From Hyphomicrobiales bacterium (GTDB lineage: Bacteria > Pseudomonadota > Alphaproteobacteria > Rhizobiales > Rhizobiaceae), in the NCBI GenBank assembly GCA_900469475.1, contig UBXG01000008.1, positions 526-64,525 on the forward strand: a stretch of 64,000 nucleotides of DNA, read 5' to 3'. The notes under the pieces are model-generated. The model made no database searches, was not told where the DNA came from, and worked only from the letters and a program-made list of their open reading frames with translations. How positions within the stretch are numbered: the stretch's first letter is position 1; each line of letters starts with the position of its first letter. Shown here piece after piece: positions 33,896 to 42,348 of this stretch. A program made the translations under genes and the position numbers.

Positions 33896-35083
33896 ATGGC
33901 TTTTCAATCGACACCTGGTCCGGCGCGCGGCCGGCTGATGCTGCTGGCCGCCATTCTCTTCATTTCCTATCTTTGCATCGGCATTTCGTTTCCGATCGTG
34001 CCGCTTTACGTGAGCGGACAACTGCTGCTCGGCAATGTCTGGGCGGGGCTCGGCGTCGGCATCGCCTTTCTGGCGACGATCCTCACGCGCGGTTATGCCG
34101 GCGTGCTTTCGGACCATCGTGGCGCCAAGGTGGCTGTGACGCGGGGGCTTGCATTCTATATAGTCGGGGCTTTGACGGCTCTGGTCGCCGGCCTGCTGGC
34201 GCACATGCCATTGTCATCCTTCCTGCTCCTCCTTCTGGGACGCTTGGCTCTGGGGCTGGGTGAAAGTCTGGTCGCCGTTGGCGTCATCGCCTGGGGCATC
34301 GGCTTTGTTGGCCCGGCGCGTTCGGGCCGGGTCCTGGCACTGGTCGGCGCTGCCATCTATGGAGCGCTTGCGGTGGGCGGGCCGATCGGGTTGATGTCGT
34401 TCAGCCGGTTCGGCTTTGCCGGGACGATGGCGATCAGCGCCGTCCTGCCGTTCCTCGGGCTGGTGGCGATCTGGAGAGTTCCCGGCGTTGCGCCGCATCC
34501 CGGTGAGCAGCGCCCGCCATTTTGGAATGTCGTCAGCAGGATCTGGCTGTATGGGGCGATCGTGTGCCTTCAGGGCATAGGCTTTGCCGCCATCGGCGCC
34601 TTCTTCACGCTCTATTTCCTCGACCAGGGATGGAACTACGCTGGGCTGGGCTTGACCGCCTTCGGCGTCGGCTTCGTTCTGGTGCGCGTGTTCTTCGGCC
34701 ATCTGCCTGATCGTATCGGTGGCTTGCCGGTCGCCCTCGGGTCACTGGCCGTCGAAGCGGTAGGCCAATTGTTGATCTGGAGTGCCACCGATCCCGTGCT
34801 CGCGCTCGCCGGTGCCTTTTTGACCGGTCTCGGATGCTCGCTGATCTATCCTTCCATGGGCCGCGAGGTCGTCCGGCGGGTGGAGCCGCATCTGCGCGGC
34901 ACGGCGCTTGGCGGCTTCTCGGCCTTTCAGGACCTCGCCTATGGGCTGACCGGGCCATTCGCCGGCCTTTTGGCCGACCGGGCCGGCTATGGCAGCGTCT
35001 TCCTGGCGGGCGCTATCGCTGCGATGGCTGGCCTGTTGATTGCGTTCTCGCTCCGTAGAATACGAACCGTCGCATTCAATTGA
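33896..35083 (+). CDS. MFS transporter
   Basis: A 395-residue major facilitator superfamily carrier with 12 predicted helices. The loop 2-3 motif is GYAGVLSDHRGAKVAV. GLGESLVAVGVIAWGIGF in helix 5 and GRVLALVGAAIYGALAVGG match the arabinose-efflux/sugar-efflux-like branch (YhhS/SetA-like). The start MAFQSTPGPARGRLMLLAAI at 33896 has GGAG 8 bases upstream; a longer frame from 33806 runs through the terminator and is rejected. Substrate is unknown; export of small molecules is the usual role. Confidence 0.9.
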   Translation: MAFQSTPGPARGRLMLLAAILFISYLCIGISFPIVPLYVSGQLLLGNVWAGLGVGIAFLATILTRGYAGVLSDHRGAKVAVTRGLAFYIVGALTALVAGLLAHMPLSSFLLLLLGRLALGLGESLVAVGVIAWGIGFVGPARSGRVLALVGAAIYGALAVGGPIGLMSFSRFGFAGTMAISAVLPFLGLVAIWRVPGVAPHPGEQRPPFWNVVSRIWLYGAIVCLQGIGFAAIGAFFTLYFLDQGWNYAGLGLTAFGVGFVLVRVFFGHLPDRIGGLPVALGSLAVEAVGQLLIWSATDPVLALAGAFLTGLGCSLIYPSMGREVVRRVEPHLRGTALGGFSAFQDLAYGLTGPFAGLLADRAGYGSVFLAGAIAAMAGLLIAFSLRRIRTVAFN

Positions 35084-35159
35084 ACGATACACGGTCCCTG
35101 CTGCCCGGCGGGGGCCGCATAAAGCACTTCGCGACAACTGCTTTGTGCCGGCAATAGCC

Positions 35160-35185
35160 AGATGCGGTAGAAAGCTACCGCATCT
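35160..35185. other. Hairpin overlapping the cytochrome c stop codon
   Basis: AGATGCGGTAG (35160-35170) and CTACCGCATCT (35175-35185) pair perfectly over 11 bp with a four-base loop. The right arm contains the stop codon of the minus-strand cytochrome gene. Without a T-run it is more likely an mRNA 3'-end stabiliser than a strong terminator; it lies between convergent genes. Confidence 0.5.
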
Positions 35186-36524
35186 GCAATATGATCGGGC
35201 TGCTGCTGGCCGGATCCGTATGCTCCCGCAACGCCTTCACATCGTTTGCCGCAACCGCTCCGCCATGATTTCCCCAAGATGAGCGCACGAATGTCAGGAC
35301 ATCGGCGATCTGTTGGTCCGAAAGCTGCTGGCGGAACGGCGGCATGCGATAGGCATCCGGAATGCCGCTCGCCACGACCCGGCTGGAGCCGTTCAGCGTT
35401 ACATTGATCTGGGAAGCGTTTTCCTTCGCAAGTGAAGCCGCAGAGCCGGCGAGCGGCGGAATCCATTGCTGCTTTCCGCGTCCGTCGACGCCGTGGCAGA
35501 AGCTACATTTGGCGACGAATGTCTGGGCACCCGGGATCTTCTCGCGGTTGGAAAGCGATACGTTCTGGGCGGTACCTTCGTCATATTGCCAGGGGGTGCC
35601 GTCGCGGGCGGGATCGCCGGGCAGGGATTTCAGGTAATGGCTTATTGCCTTCAGATCGTCATCATTCATGAACTGTGTCGAATTGTTGAAGGCATCCGCC
35701 ATCGAGCCGAAGACGACGGCATGACCGTTCCTGCCGGTCTTTAGGAAGGCATAGATATCGCCCTCGCTCCAGCGCCCAAGGCCGGTATTGGGGTCGCCAC
35801 GCAGGCTCGGCGCATACCAGCCGTCGAGAAGAGCGCCGGAAAGATAGAGCGGGCTGCTCTCATCCAGCGCCTTTTCAGCCATGGTGATGGCGCGGGGCGT
35901 ATGGCAGCTGCCGCAATGGCCTGGCCCTTGAACGAGATAGGCGCCACGGTTCCACTGGTCATCGCCGGCCGTTTTCGGCTGATAGGTGCCGCCTTCGGTG
36001 AAGACCGCGTTCCAGAGCGCCAGCGGCCAGCGCATGTTCATCGGCCATTTGATGTCGGAAGGTTTGTCCGCCTGTTTCACAGGCTCGACCCTATTCATGA
36101 AATAGGCATAGAGCGCACGAATGTCGTCGTCGCTCATCTTCACATAGGAAGGATAAGGCATGGCCGGATAGAGGCGATGCCGGTCGCGCGCAACACCCTG
36201 GCGCACAGCGCGATCGAAATCGGCGAGCGTATAGTTGCCGATCCCGGTCTCCTTGTCCGGCGTGATGTTGGTCGTGAAGATGGAGCCGAGCGGCGTCCCC
36301 ATCTCCAGCCCGCCGGCAAAGGGGGCGCTCTTTGGCGTGCTGTGACAGGCGACGCAGTCGCCGAGGCGCGCGACATATTCGCCGTGCTGCAGCAGGTCCT
36401 CCGAGGGCGCCTGTATCGCGGCGACATTGTCGAAGGGAGATGCCGGCGTGCGGGTTACGAACCATGCGACGCCGCCGGCCACAAGCACGATAATCAGGAG
36501 AAGAACCAGAAGAAGTTTCTTCAA
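35175..36524 (-). CDS. Triheme cytochrome c subunit of membrane-bound dehydrogenase
   Basis: A 449-residue exported cytochrome. An N-terminal membrane anchor/signal (KKLLLVLLLIIVLVAGGVAW) is followed by three c-type heme sites: C57VACH61, C204GSCH208 and C340SFCH344. Three-heme architecture matches the cytochrome subunit of acetic-acid-bacterial alcohol/gluconate dehydrogenases and of periplasmic aldehyde oxidoreductases. It follows the molybdopterin subunit gene by 120 bp on the same strand and presumably passes electrons from it to the quinone pool or oxidase. Confidence 0.92.
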   Translation of the reverse strand: MKKLLLVLLLIIVLVAGGVAWFVTRTPASPFDNVAAIQAPSEDLLQHGEYVARLGDCVACHSTPKSAPFAGGLEMGTPLGSIFTTNITPDKETGIGNYTLADFDRAVRQGVARDRHRLYPAMPYPSYVKMSDDDIRALYAYFMNRVEPVKQADKPSDIKWPMNMRWPLALWNAVFTEGGTYQPKTAGDDQWNRGAYLVQGPGHCGSCHTPRAITMAEKALDESSPLYLSGALLDGWYAPSLRGDPNTGLGRWSEGDIYAFLKTGRNGHAVVFGSMADAFNNSTQFMNDDDLKAISHYLKSLPGDPARDGTPWQYDEGTAQNVSLSNREKIPGAQTFVAKCSFCHGVDGRGKQQWIPPLAGSAASLAKENASQINVTLNGSSRVVASGIPDAYRMPPFRQQLSDQQIADVLTFVRSSWGNHGGAVAANDVKALREHTDPASSSPIILQMR

Positions 36525-36644
36525 AGGTGTGCCCTCATGTCTTTGCTTCGGGATTTTTTACGCGGCTAGAGCCAACCGAGCCGGCTCTCGGACCAGAAAT
36601 GAGCCGAGAGCCGGAAGTGTGCTTGGCGCAGCGAGTGCTGCGCC

Positions 36645-38909
36645 TCAGCTTTCAAAGGTGTAGTTGGAGAGAGGCATGCTGCGTATCCGCTTGCCTGTCA
36701 GCGTGGAAACCGCATTGGCGACCGCCGGCGGGATGGCTGGCAGGCCCGGCTCGCCGATACCGCCCATCTCCGCCCCGCTTTCGACGATGCGGACGTGTAC
36801 GCGCGCCATGCGATCCGGTGGCAGGATCGGATAGAGGTCGTAATTGCGCGCCACCGGCTCGCCGTTCTTGTAGACGGCCTCCTCCATCAGAACCTGTGAC
36901 ATTCCGAGCGCCGTCGCCGAATTGACCTGCGCTTCGATAATCGCCGGATTGACGATGCTGCCGGGGTCGATCGCTTCCCAGACGTCATGGACGACGACCT
37001 GGCCGTTGCGGATCGACACTTCGGCGATCGCAGCCGTATGGCTGCCGAAGGGGGAGGCCATGGCCACGCCGCGCGCGCGCCGCGAACCGTCGTCTGCCGT
37101 GAAAGGCCCCCGTTTCCAGCCACCAGCGAGGTCGCCGGCCGCTTTCAGGAGATTACTCAGCCGCTCGTTCTTTTGCAGCAGCTTGAGCCGCAGCTCATAG
37201 GGGTCCTGCCCGCCCTTGTCGGCGAGCTCGTCGAGGAAGGTCTCATAGAAGAAGTCGTTCATGGAATTTCCGACCGAGCGCCAATAGGCGAGCGTCGTCG
37301 GGTTTTTGACGTAGATCTGCGCGATGCGGTAGTTCGGGATTGCATAGGATTTGCCGGCAAGGCCCTCCAGGGCCGTCGGATCGAGTGAATCCTCCTTATG
37401 ACCGTAGACGCCTTCCGTCGGACCCTCGCAAGCGCTGATGGCCTCGAGTGCCACCGGCATGCCGCTGGCGTCGAGTGCGCCGCGAAAGCGTACGGCGGCC
37501 ATGGGACGCATCGGATCGCGCAGGAATTCCTCCTCGCGGCTCCAGATGAGCTTGACCGGCCGCCCGACCTCTTTTGCGAGCTGGATGGCCTGCGGATAGG
37601 GATTGGCCGATGGATACAGGAAATGCCGTCCGAAGAAGCCGCCCAGGATGGGGCTGTGGATTATCACCTTCGATGGATCGAGGCCGGTCAGCTTGGCTAT
37701 GTCGGCCTGGAATTGCTCGGGCGCCTGATTGGGCATCCAGAGTTCGAGACTGCCGTCCGGGTTGAAGCGGGCCAGCGTGGACGGAGGCTCCAGCTGCGCA
37801 TGATGCAGATACTGGCTCCTGTAGGTGGCGGAAACGACTGTCTTGGCGCCGTCGAACGCCTTGGCGATATCGCCGACATTCTCCGCTTCCTTGCCATTGC
37901 CCGGCTCGTTGGCGAGCCTGTCGTTAAAGGCTGCGGTCGAGAAATCGGCGGGCATGTAACGGAAGGCGGGATCGGCGTCCGGGCCGGGCTCGCGCCAATC
38001 GACCTGGGCGGCCTCGGCTGCCCGCTTGGCATTCCACCAGCGCTCGGCGACGACTGCAACAGCGCCGGGCAGGCTGTGGACGGAATGAACACCCGGCATT
38101 GCCTTGAGCTGCTCTTCGTTGCGGATCTTGCCGATGGTCAGGCCGAGGCGCGGTGCGTGCTGGACGGCGGCATGCAGCATGCCGTCAACCTTGCAATCTA
38201 TTGCGTAGATTGCCTTGCCCGTTGACTTGTCATGCATATCCAGCCGCTCAACCGGTTTGCCGATCCAGCGGAATTTGCTTGGGTCCCGAAGCGTCACGCT
38301 CTCAGGAGCGGGAACCGGCAGATCCAGTGCTTCGCTCGCAACGTCGCCATAGGCGAGGCTGCGGCCCGATGCGGCATGAATGACCCGGCCGGGTTCCGTC
38401 GTCAGTTCGGTAATCGGCGCATCCAGGCGCTTGGCGGCGGCTTGCAGGATCATATTGCGGGCGAGCGCGCCGAGCCGGCGCATGGTCTCATAGCTGGTGC
38501 GCACCGACATGCTGCCGCCGGTGATGCGCATCTGGCCATGTACGACCAGATAGTCGCTGCCCGTGGGCGCGTTTTCGACGACGAAGGTTTTCGGGTCGGC
38601 ATCGAGTTCCTCGCCGACGATCTGGGCCATGGCAGTGAAGACGCCTTGGCCGCCTTCGACGAAGGGGCTCATGAAGCGGATGGTGCTGTCCGGGCGGATT
38701 TCGAGAAAGGCGGGAACGCGTGTGCCTGGAGGCATTGGGCTTGCCGCCTGCTGGGCTCGCGCGCGGCCAACCGGAACGCCGAAACCAAGCACGAATGCAC
38801 CCGCGGCGGCACGGGCTGATGTCAGGAGAAAGTGCCGGCGTGAGATGTTGACCGGAGCTCCCGTGGGAAACTCATCTTCGGGAACGAGATTGCGGCTGGT
38901 TTCGGTCAT
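36645..38909 (-). CDS. Molybdopterin-binding subunit, xanthine dehydrogenase family (IorB-like), Tat-exported
   Basis: A 754-residue molybdenum hydroxylase large subunit of the isoquinoline 1-oxidoreductase/aldehyde dehydrogenase type. The twin-arginine signal NISRRHFLLTSARAAAGAFV lies at about residues 21-40. Mo-cofactor regions include GGQGVFTAMAQIVGEELDAD, LGGFFGRHFL, and the C-terminal catalytic Glu in GGIGEPGLPAIPPAVANAV. The start at 38909 overlaps the 2Fe-2S subunit stop (ATGA) and has AAGGAG upstream. The complex acts in the periplasm on an unknown aldehyde or N-heterocycle, together with the cytochrome c. Confidence 0.92.
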   Translation of the reverse strand: MTETSRNLVPEDEFPTGAPVNISRRHFLLTSARAAAGAFVLGFGVPVGRARAQQAASPMPPGTRVPAFLEIRPDSTIRFMSPFVEGGQGVFTAMAQIVGEELDADPKTFVVENAPTGSDYLVVHGQMRITGGSMSVRTSYETMRRLGALARNMILQAAAKRLDAPITELTTEPGRVIHAASGRSLAYGDVASEALDLPVPAPESVTLRDPSKFRWIGKPVERLDMHDKSTGKAIYAIDCKVDGMLHAAVQHAPRLGLTIGKIRNEEQLKAMPGVHSVHSLPGAVAVVAERWWNAKRAAEAAQVDWREPGPDADPAFRYMPADFSTAAFNDRLANEPGNGKEAENVGDIAKAFDGAKTVVSATYRSQYLHHAQLEPPSTLARFNPDGSLELWMPNQAPEQFQADIAKLTGLDPSKVIIHSPILGGFFGRHFLYPSANPYPQAIQLAKEVGRPVKLIWSREEEFLRDPMRPMAAVRFRGALDASGMPVALEAISACEGPTEGVYGHKEDSLDPTALEGLAGKSYAIPNYRIAQIYVKNPTTLAYWRSVGNSMNDFFYETFLDELADKGGQDPYELRLKLLQKNERLSNLLKAAGDLAGGWKRGPFTADDGSRRARGVAMASPFGSHTAAIAEVSIRNGQVVVHDVWEAIDPGSIVNPAIIEAQVNSATALGMSQVLMEEAVYKNGEPVARNYDLYPILPPDRMARVHVRIVESGAEMGGIGEPGLPAIPPAVANAVSTLTGKRIRSMPLSNYTFES

Positions 38910-39367
38910 AGCGTTTCTCCTTCCTTGGAAGAGAGATCTTTGACTGCCGTCTTGATCGCGTTGTAGGTGCCGCATCGACAGAGATTGATCATCGCCGCAG
39001 CGATCTCATCATCGGAAGGATTAGGTATCTGTTTGAGAAGTGCGGTCGCGGCCACGACTTGTCCCGATTGGCAGTAGCCGCATTGCGGGACCTGATGCTT
39101 GACCCAGGCGGCGACAACACGCTTTCCAACCGGGTCCGCCTCGATCGCTTCGATCGTCGTAATCTGGCGGCCGGCGACGCTGTCGAGCGGCGTTACGCAG
39201 GAGCGCACCACTTCGCCATCGACAAGAACGGAACAGGCACCGCATTGTGCCAACCCGCAGCCATATTTCGTGCCGGTCATGCCCAGCTCGTCGCGGATGA
39301 TCCAGAGGAGCGGCGTATCTCCCTCCGAATCGACTTGGTAGGATTGGTTATTGATTTGAAGATTCAT
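38906..39367 (-). CDS. (2Fe-2S) subunit of molybdenum hydroxylase (IorA-like)
   Basis: A 153-residue iron-sulfur subunit. The plant-ferredoxin-type cluster uses C37, C42, C45 and C57 (YGCGLAQCGACSVLVDGE). The second cluster uses C96, C99 (QCGYCQSGQ) and C130, C132 (LCRCGTYN). No signal peptide is present, so it is probably exported with the Tat-bearing large subunit, as known for this family. It is the first gene of the three-gene operon, and it has no FAD subunit partner; electrons must go to the cytochrome c. Confidence 0.93.
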   Translation of the reverse strand: MNLQINNQSYQVDSEGDTPLLWIIRDELGMTGTKYGCGLAQCGACSVLVDGEVVRSCVTPLDSVAGRQITTIEAIEADPVGKRVVAAWVKHQVPQCGYCQSGQVVAATALLKQIPNPSDDEIAAAMINLCRCGTYNAIKTAVKDLSSKEGETL

Positions 39368-39641
39368 GAGGCGCCTCCTGAGGCTTTCGATCGCGAACCT
39401 TCAATGCCGGTGCTGTTCGATGATCTGGATGCTCAACGAACGGACGCATAGCTCAGGCTCACAACCCGGACTATAGCACTGAACCGCCTGCATCAAAAAG
39501 ATTAGTAGGTGAATCGCGATAGACGTTAGAAGCCAGATTCATAAATTGGCTTCCAAGCCCATCTTGACTGCTGAAGCAAGGTTCTCGCTGGGCCGATGGG
39601 GAGACGATATGGTCGTCGATCTATGCCGTAACTTACTGATC

Positions 39642-40361
39642 TCAATGCGTTATTGAGCAGCTATGATCCTGCACGTCCTCGCCGCCCATGCCGGGCGTTG
39701 CGACATCGGTGAGGACGATGAAACCGGGACCATCGGCAAAATCGGCCCCGACGACCACGAGATTGTGATCGCCCATTTCCTTCGACGGGTCCTTCAATGT
39801 CCTGGCAAGTGCCAGGAACGGATTGAAGTCGCCCAGTGTCTCGCCCTTGACACGGAGCGCCGTGAACGTATGCCCGGCGATGGTATCGGGAAGGGGTGCC
39901 CAGTCGGTGCCGATCTTGTCGGCATCGGCCTTGAGGGCAGCCCGTGCATCGGCGCTTAAGCAATCGACGTGGATATGTAGCTGGTTCTGCGACCGTGCCT
40001 GCTGCGCGTTGACGGCCAGGCTGAGGCCGTCGCGCGGAAGCGCGTGTGGCAAGCGGGCCTCGACGTCGCTCCGCTCCGCCCACGCATCGGCAAAATAGTT
40101 ATGTGTTGCGGGATCGAGAAGTGCCGCGCTCTCCATGCCCGTGATCTTATCGGTCGGAATCAGCAGAACCTGCGCCACGCCGCGAAGATCCTTCAGCATC
40201 GCATAGTGCTCGGCCGCATTTACCGATAGGCAAGGTGCGGTCTGCACCACGCATTTGTCATGAACGATCTTCCAGAGCACGTCGGAGTCGGCGAAGGCCG
40301 GCGCGAAAAGGAAGGGGAGGAAGGATGCGGCAAGAGCCGTGACGCGACGCGAGAATGTCAT
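39642..40361 (-). CDS. cdh: CDP-diacylglycerol pyrophosphatase
   Basis: A 239-residue exported protein with signal peptide ending near APAFADSD. It matches the Cdh family: LWKIVHDKCV at the start of the domain, PCLSVNAAEHYAMLKDLRG, LLIPTDKITGMES, a HIT-like QNQLHIHVDCLS and HNLVVVGADF. Cdh cleaves CDP-diacylglycerol to CMP and phosphatidate and is periplasmic or membrane associated. GGGAAATTTCC lies upstream of the ATG. It is monocistronic here. Confidence 0.88.
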   Translation of the reverse strand: MTFSRRVTALAASFLPFLFAPAFADSDVLWKIVHDKCVVQTAPCLSVNAAEHYAMLKDLRGVAQVLLIPTDKITGMESAALLDPATHNYFADAWAERSDVEARLPHALPRDGLSLAVNAQQARSQNQLHIHVDCLSADARAALKADADKIGTDWAPLPDTIAGHTFTALRVKGETLGDFNPFLALARTLKDPSKEMGDHNLVVVGADFADGPGFIVLTDVATPGMGGEDVQDHSCSITH

Positions 40362-40697
40362 GGCAGGAAATTTCCCAGGTTCAAACGGTTTGGCATTGTT
40401 CGAGATTTCGGAGGGCTTAGCACAGGCCTATTAGGCTGATGTGACGGCTTGACGGCGGCAAGTGTCAAATGCGGGCAGGCGCGTGCCGTAGAGATCGCGT
40501 GATATCAGCTTCGCTTCATCTTGGGCTAAGGCCGCTTTCAGTTTGGTTGCCTAAATGGCAGGAGCCGGGGGAAAACCATGCCTCGCCCCAGGGAGGAAAA
40601 GGTCACTTGTAGTGACCTTCCAAACATCCGCTGCGAGGCGTTCGCAACGCTCGATCGCCGCAACTTTGCGGCAGACAAAAACGATCAGGAGCTTGAA
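40362..40697. other. Intergenic region with leader hairpin
   Basis: 336 bases between the divergent cdh and small-protein genes. At 40599-40619 AAGGTCAC, loop TTGTA and GTGACCTT form a perfect 8-bp stem about 80 bases before the small-protein ATG. It has no T-run, and may be a leader structure or an operator. A frame starting at 40578 is continuous with the small protein but reads through the hairpin. No other gene is evident. Confidence 0.45.
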
Positions 40698-40901
40698 ATG
40701 GGTATCGGAAAGCTGATTGAAGAAGTTGCAGGTGCCGTGGCTGCCGACGAGGCCGTTGAGGCTGTCGACCCGAATGCCGGTTTCCTGACAAAGGCCGCCG
40801 CCGCCGTCGCCGGTTTTGAAGGCGTCAACAAGCTGACGGACGTGCTGAAGGAAAAAGAGCAGGAGCCGGCTGCCGATAATAGCAGCGATCAGAACGGCTG
40901 A
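40698..40901 (+). CDS. Small acidic hypothetical protein
   Basis: A 67-residue protein (MGIGKLIEEVAGAVAADEAV, with an acidic disordered tail ending in NSSDQNG). It has an alanine-rich helical middle (FLTKAAAAVAGFEGVNKLTD). CAGGAG seven bases upstream makes the start at 40698 convincing. An intrinsic terminator follows, so it looks like a self-contained gene. The family and function are not known to me; similar small proteins occur in rhizobia. Confidence 0.68.
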   Translation: MGIGKLIEEVAGAVAADEAVEAVDPNAGFLTKAAAAVAGFEGVNKLTDVLKEKEQEPAADNSSDQNG

Positions 40902-40938
40902 CTGGAAAGCAGCAGGCGCGCGCGTCGAAAAGATTTTG

Positions 40939-40962
40939 AAAGCCGGGCATGTCCCGGCTTTT
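40939..40962 (+). terminator. Intrinsic terminator after small acidic protein gene
   Basis: AAAGCCGGG (40939-40947), five-base loop, CCCGGCTTT (40953-40961) then T: 9-bp stem with a T-rich tail, 38 bases after the stop. The A-rich opposite side lets it also terminate the minus-strand NIPSNAP transcript ending at 40993. Confidence 0.85.
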
Positions 40963-40992
40963 ACCTCAGGCCCATCAATCTTCTATCGGTTT

Positions 40993-41340
40993 TCAGCCAT
41001 CGGCCTCGACGGAGATAAAGGGGCGAAAGAATCCAGTCGGCTGCAGGATCGAACTGGCGATATTGGCGATGATCGGGCCTGCCGTCTCGCTCCTAGCCAG
41101 AGCCTCCCTCCAGGCCGGATCAGCCACGAACGCCGCCCATTTCCGCTGGCGCTCCTCCAGCGATTGCCATTCAAGGAAATAGATGAGGTCGTTGCTGGAG
41201 GGGCCGACCATCGTCGTCCAGAAACCGAGGGGGCGGATGCCGAGCCGGCTCCAGATCGCCAGTGTCGCCGTTTCGAAGCGCTCCTGGAGCGCTGGCAGCT
41301 TGCCGGGCAAGCAAGTATAGATGCGCATTTCATGGATCAT
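40993..41340 (-). CDS. NIPSNAP family protein
   Basis: A 115-residue protein beginning MIHEMRIYTCLPGKLPALQE, the typical NIPSNAP start (dimeric alpha-beta barrel). GFWTTMVGPSSNDLIYFLEW and QRKWAAFVADPAWREALARS complete the single domain. AGGAGG lies 7 bases before the ATG. Members are often found with catabolic enzymes but no specific activity is established. It stands alone on the minus strand, upstream of a long non-coding gap. Confidence 0.88.
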   Translation of the reverse strand: MIHEMRIYTCLPGKLPALQERFETATLAIWSRLGIRPLGFWTTMVGPSSNDLIYFLEWQSLEERQRKWAAFVADPAWREALARSETAGPIIANIASSILQPTGFFRPFISVEADG

Positions 41341-41689
41341 GAAAAATCCTCCTTGGGTGAATTCAGAACAGGCCGAGACTGTCCCCGCGAGCCAGATTTA
41401 AAAATAGTTGAGCGATAACAGCGGGTTGTGATTCCCTGTGGTATTGAAACAAAACGGCGTTTTCGATGACGTGCTCTACTATTGCTCGATTTGAGCATAA
41501 CTGAAGCAGGCTTCATTTTTCAAGTGATTTTACGGACCGGGAATGGGCGTTGATCAATTCCCTGATTCCGCCGGCATGCAGTGGTGGGCGACGTAGGACA
41601 AACAGCAGGGGCTCTTTCTCATTCTCCGATCGGTTCCAAGATTTGCCCGCCTGCCGGGGGCTTGACGAAAACAAGCCAGGCATTAACTT
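41341..41689. other. Intergenic region, no gene recognised
   Basis: About 350 bases upstream of the NIPSNAP gene and of the Pao-like operon. It probably holds both promoters. No coding frame with an RBS, strong hairpin or repeat was noticed before the palindrome at 41690. Confidence 0.4.
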
Positions 41690-41711
41690 AAACGGAGGCG
41701 CCTCCGTTTAT
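41690..41711. promoter_or_regulatory. Perfect 22-bp palindrome, candidate TetR-type operator
   Basis: TAAACGGAGGC (41690-41700) is followed directly by its exact reverse complement GCCTCCGTTTA (41701-41711). Immediately before it is TTGACG (41663-41668), and TAACTT (41685-41690) at 16-base spacing, a possible promoter whose -10 touches the palindrome. Size and perfect symmetry suit a TetR-family dimer. No TetR gene lies in the window. The operon start codon is 163 bases downstream. Confidence 0.7.
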
Positions 41712-41874
41712 TGATGGCGCCCTTTGCGTCCTTATTCAGATGAGAACCGACCGTGACACCACAATTCCATCGGCTCCGTCTTCCTGAAAGAAACCCATAG
41801 CAACCGGTAGACCGACGAAGAGTTTCTACTAGATTTCGTAGGTCTCATCTTCGTGACGATGGCAGGAGCTTATC

Positions 41875-42348
41875 ATGACACGAACCATCCACATCGCGCT
41901 CGACATCAATGGGCAGCGCCACGAACTCGATATCGAGCCACGTGTGACGCTGCTCGATGCGCTGCGCGAGCATCTCTCCCTCACCGGCACCAAGAAGGGC
42001 TGCGATCAGGGACAGTGCGGCGCCTGCACCTGCCATGTTGACGGAAAGCGCGTGCTATCCTGTCTGACGCTGGCTGCACAGGCCGAAGGTCGCGAGATCA
42101 CGACGATCGAGGGGCTCACCGGCGAAGCCGGCGATCTGCATCCGGTGCAGGCGGCTTTCATCGAGCAGGACGCCTTCCAGTGCGGCTATTGCACGCCGGG
42201 CCAGATCATGTCGGCGGTTGCTTGTATTCGCGAAGGGCATGCCGGATCGGATGCGGAAATCCGCGAATATATGTCCGGCAATCTCTGTCGGTGCGGGGCC
42301 TATAACAGCATCGTTGCGGCGGTGCGCCAGGCCGCGGAGGTGGCATGA
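41875..42348 (+). CDS. (2Fe-2S) subunit of aldehyde oxidoreductase (PaoA/YagT-like)
   Basis: A 157-residue subunit with two 2Fe-2S clusters: C43, C48, C51, C63 (KKGCDQGQCGACTCHVDG) and C103, C106 (FQCGYCTPGQ), C138, C140 (LCRCGAYN). Unlike E. coli PaoA it has no Tat signal, so the complex is probably cytoplasmic. It is the first of three overlapping genes (ATGA with the FAD subunit). The start ATG is preceded by AGGAG. Confidence 0.93.
   Translation: MTRTIHIALDINGQRHELDIEPRVTLLDALREHLSLTGTKKGCDQGQCGACTCHVDGKRVLSCLTLAAQAEGREITTIEGLTGEAGDLHPVQAAFIEQDAFQCGYCTPGQIMSAVACIREGHAGSDAEIREYMSGNLCRCGAYNSIVAAVRQAAEVA

Noticed and set aside
37398..38225. Plus-strand frame opposite the molybdopterin subunit
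   Set aside because: Composition is that of an antisense shadow and the opposing protein is full length with a Tat signal.
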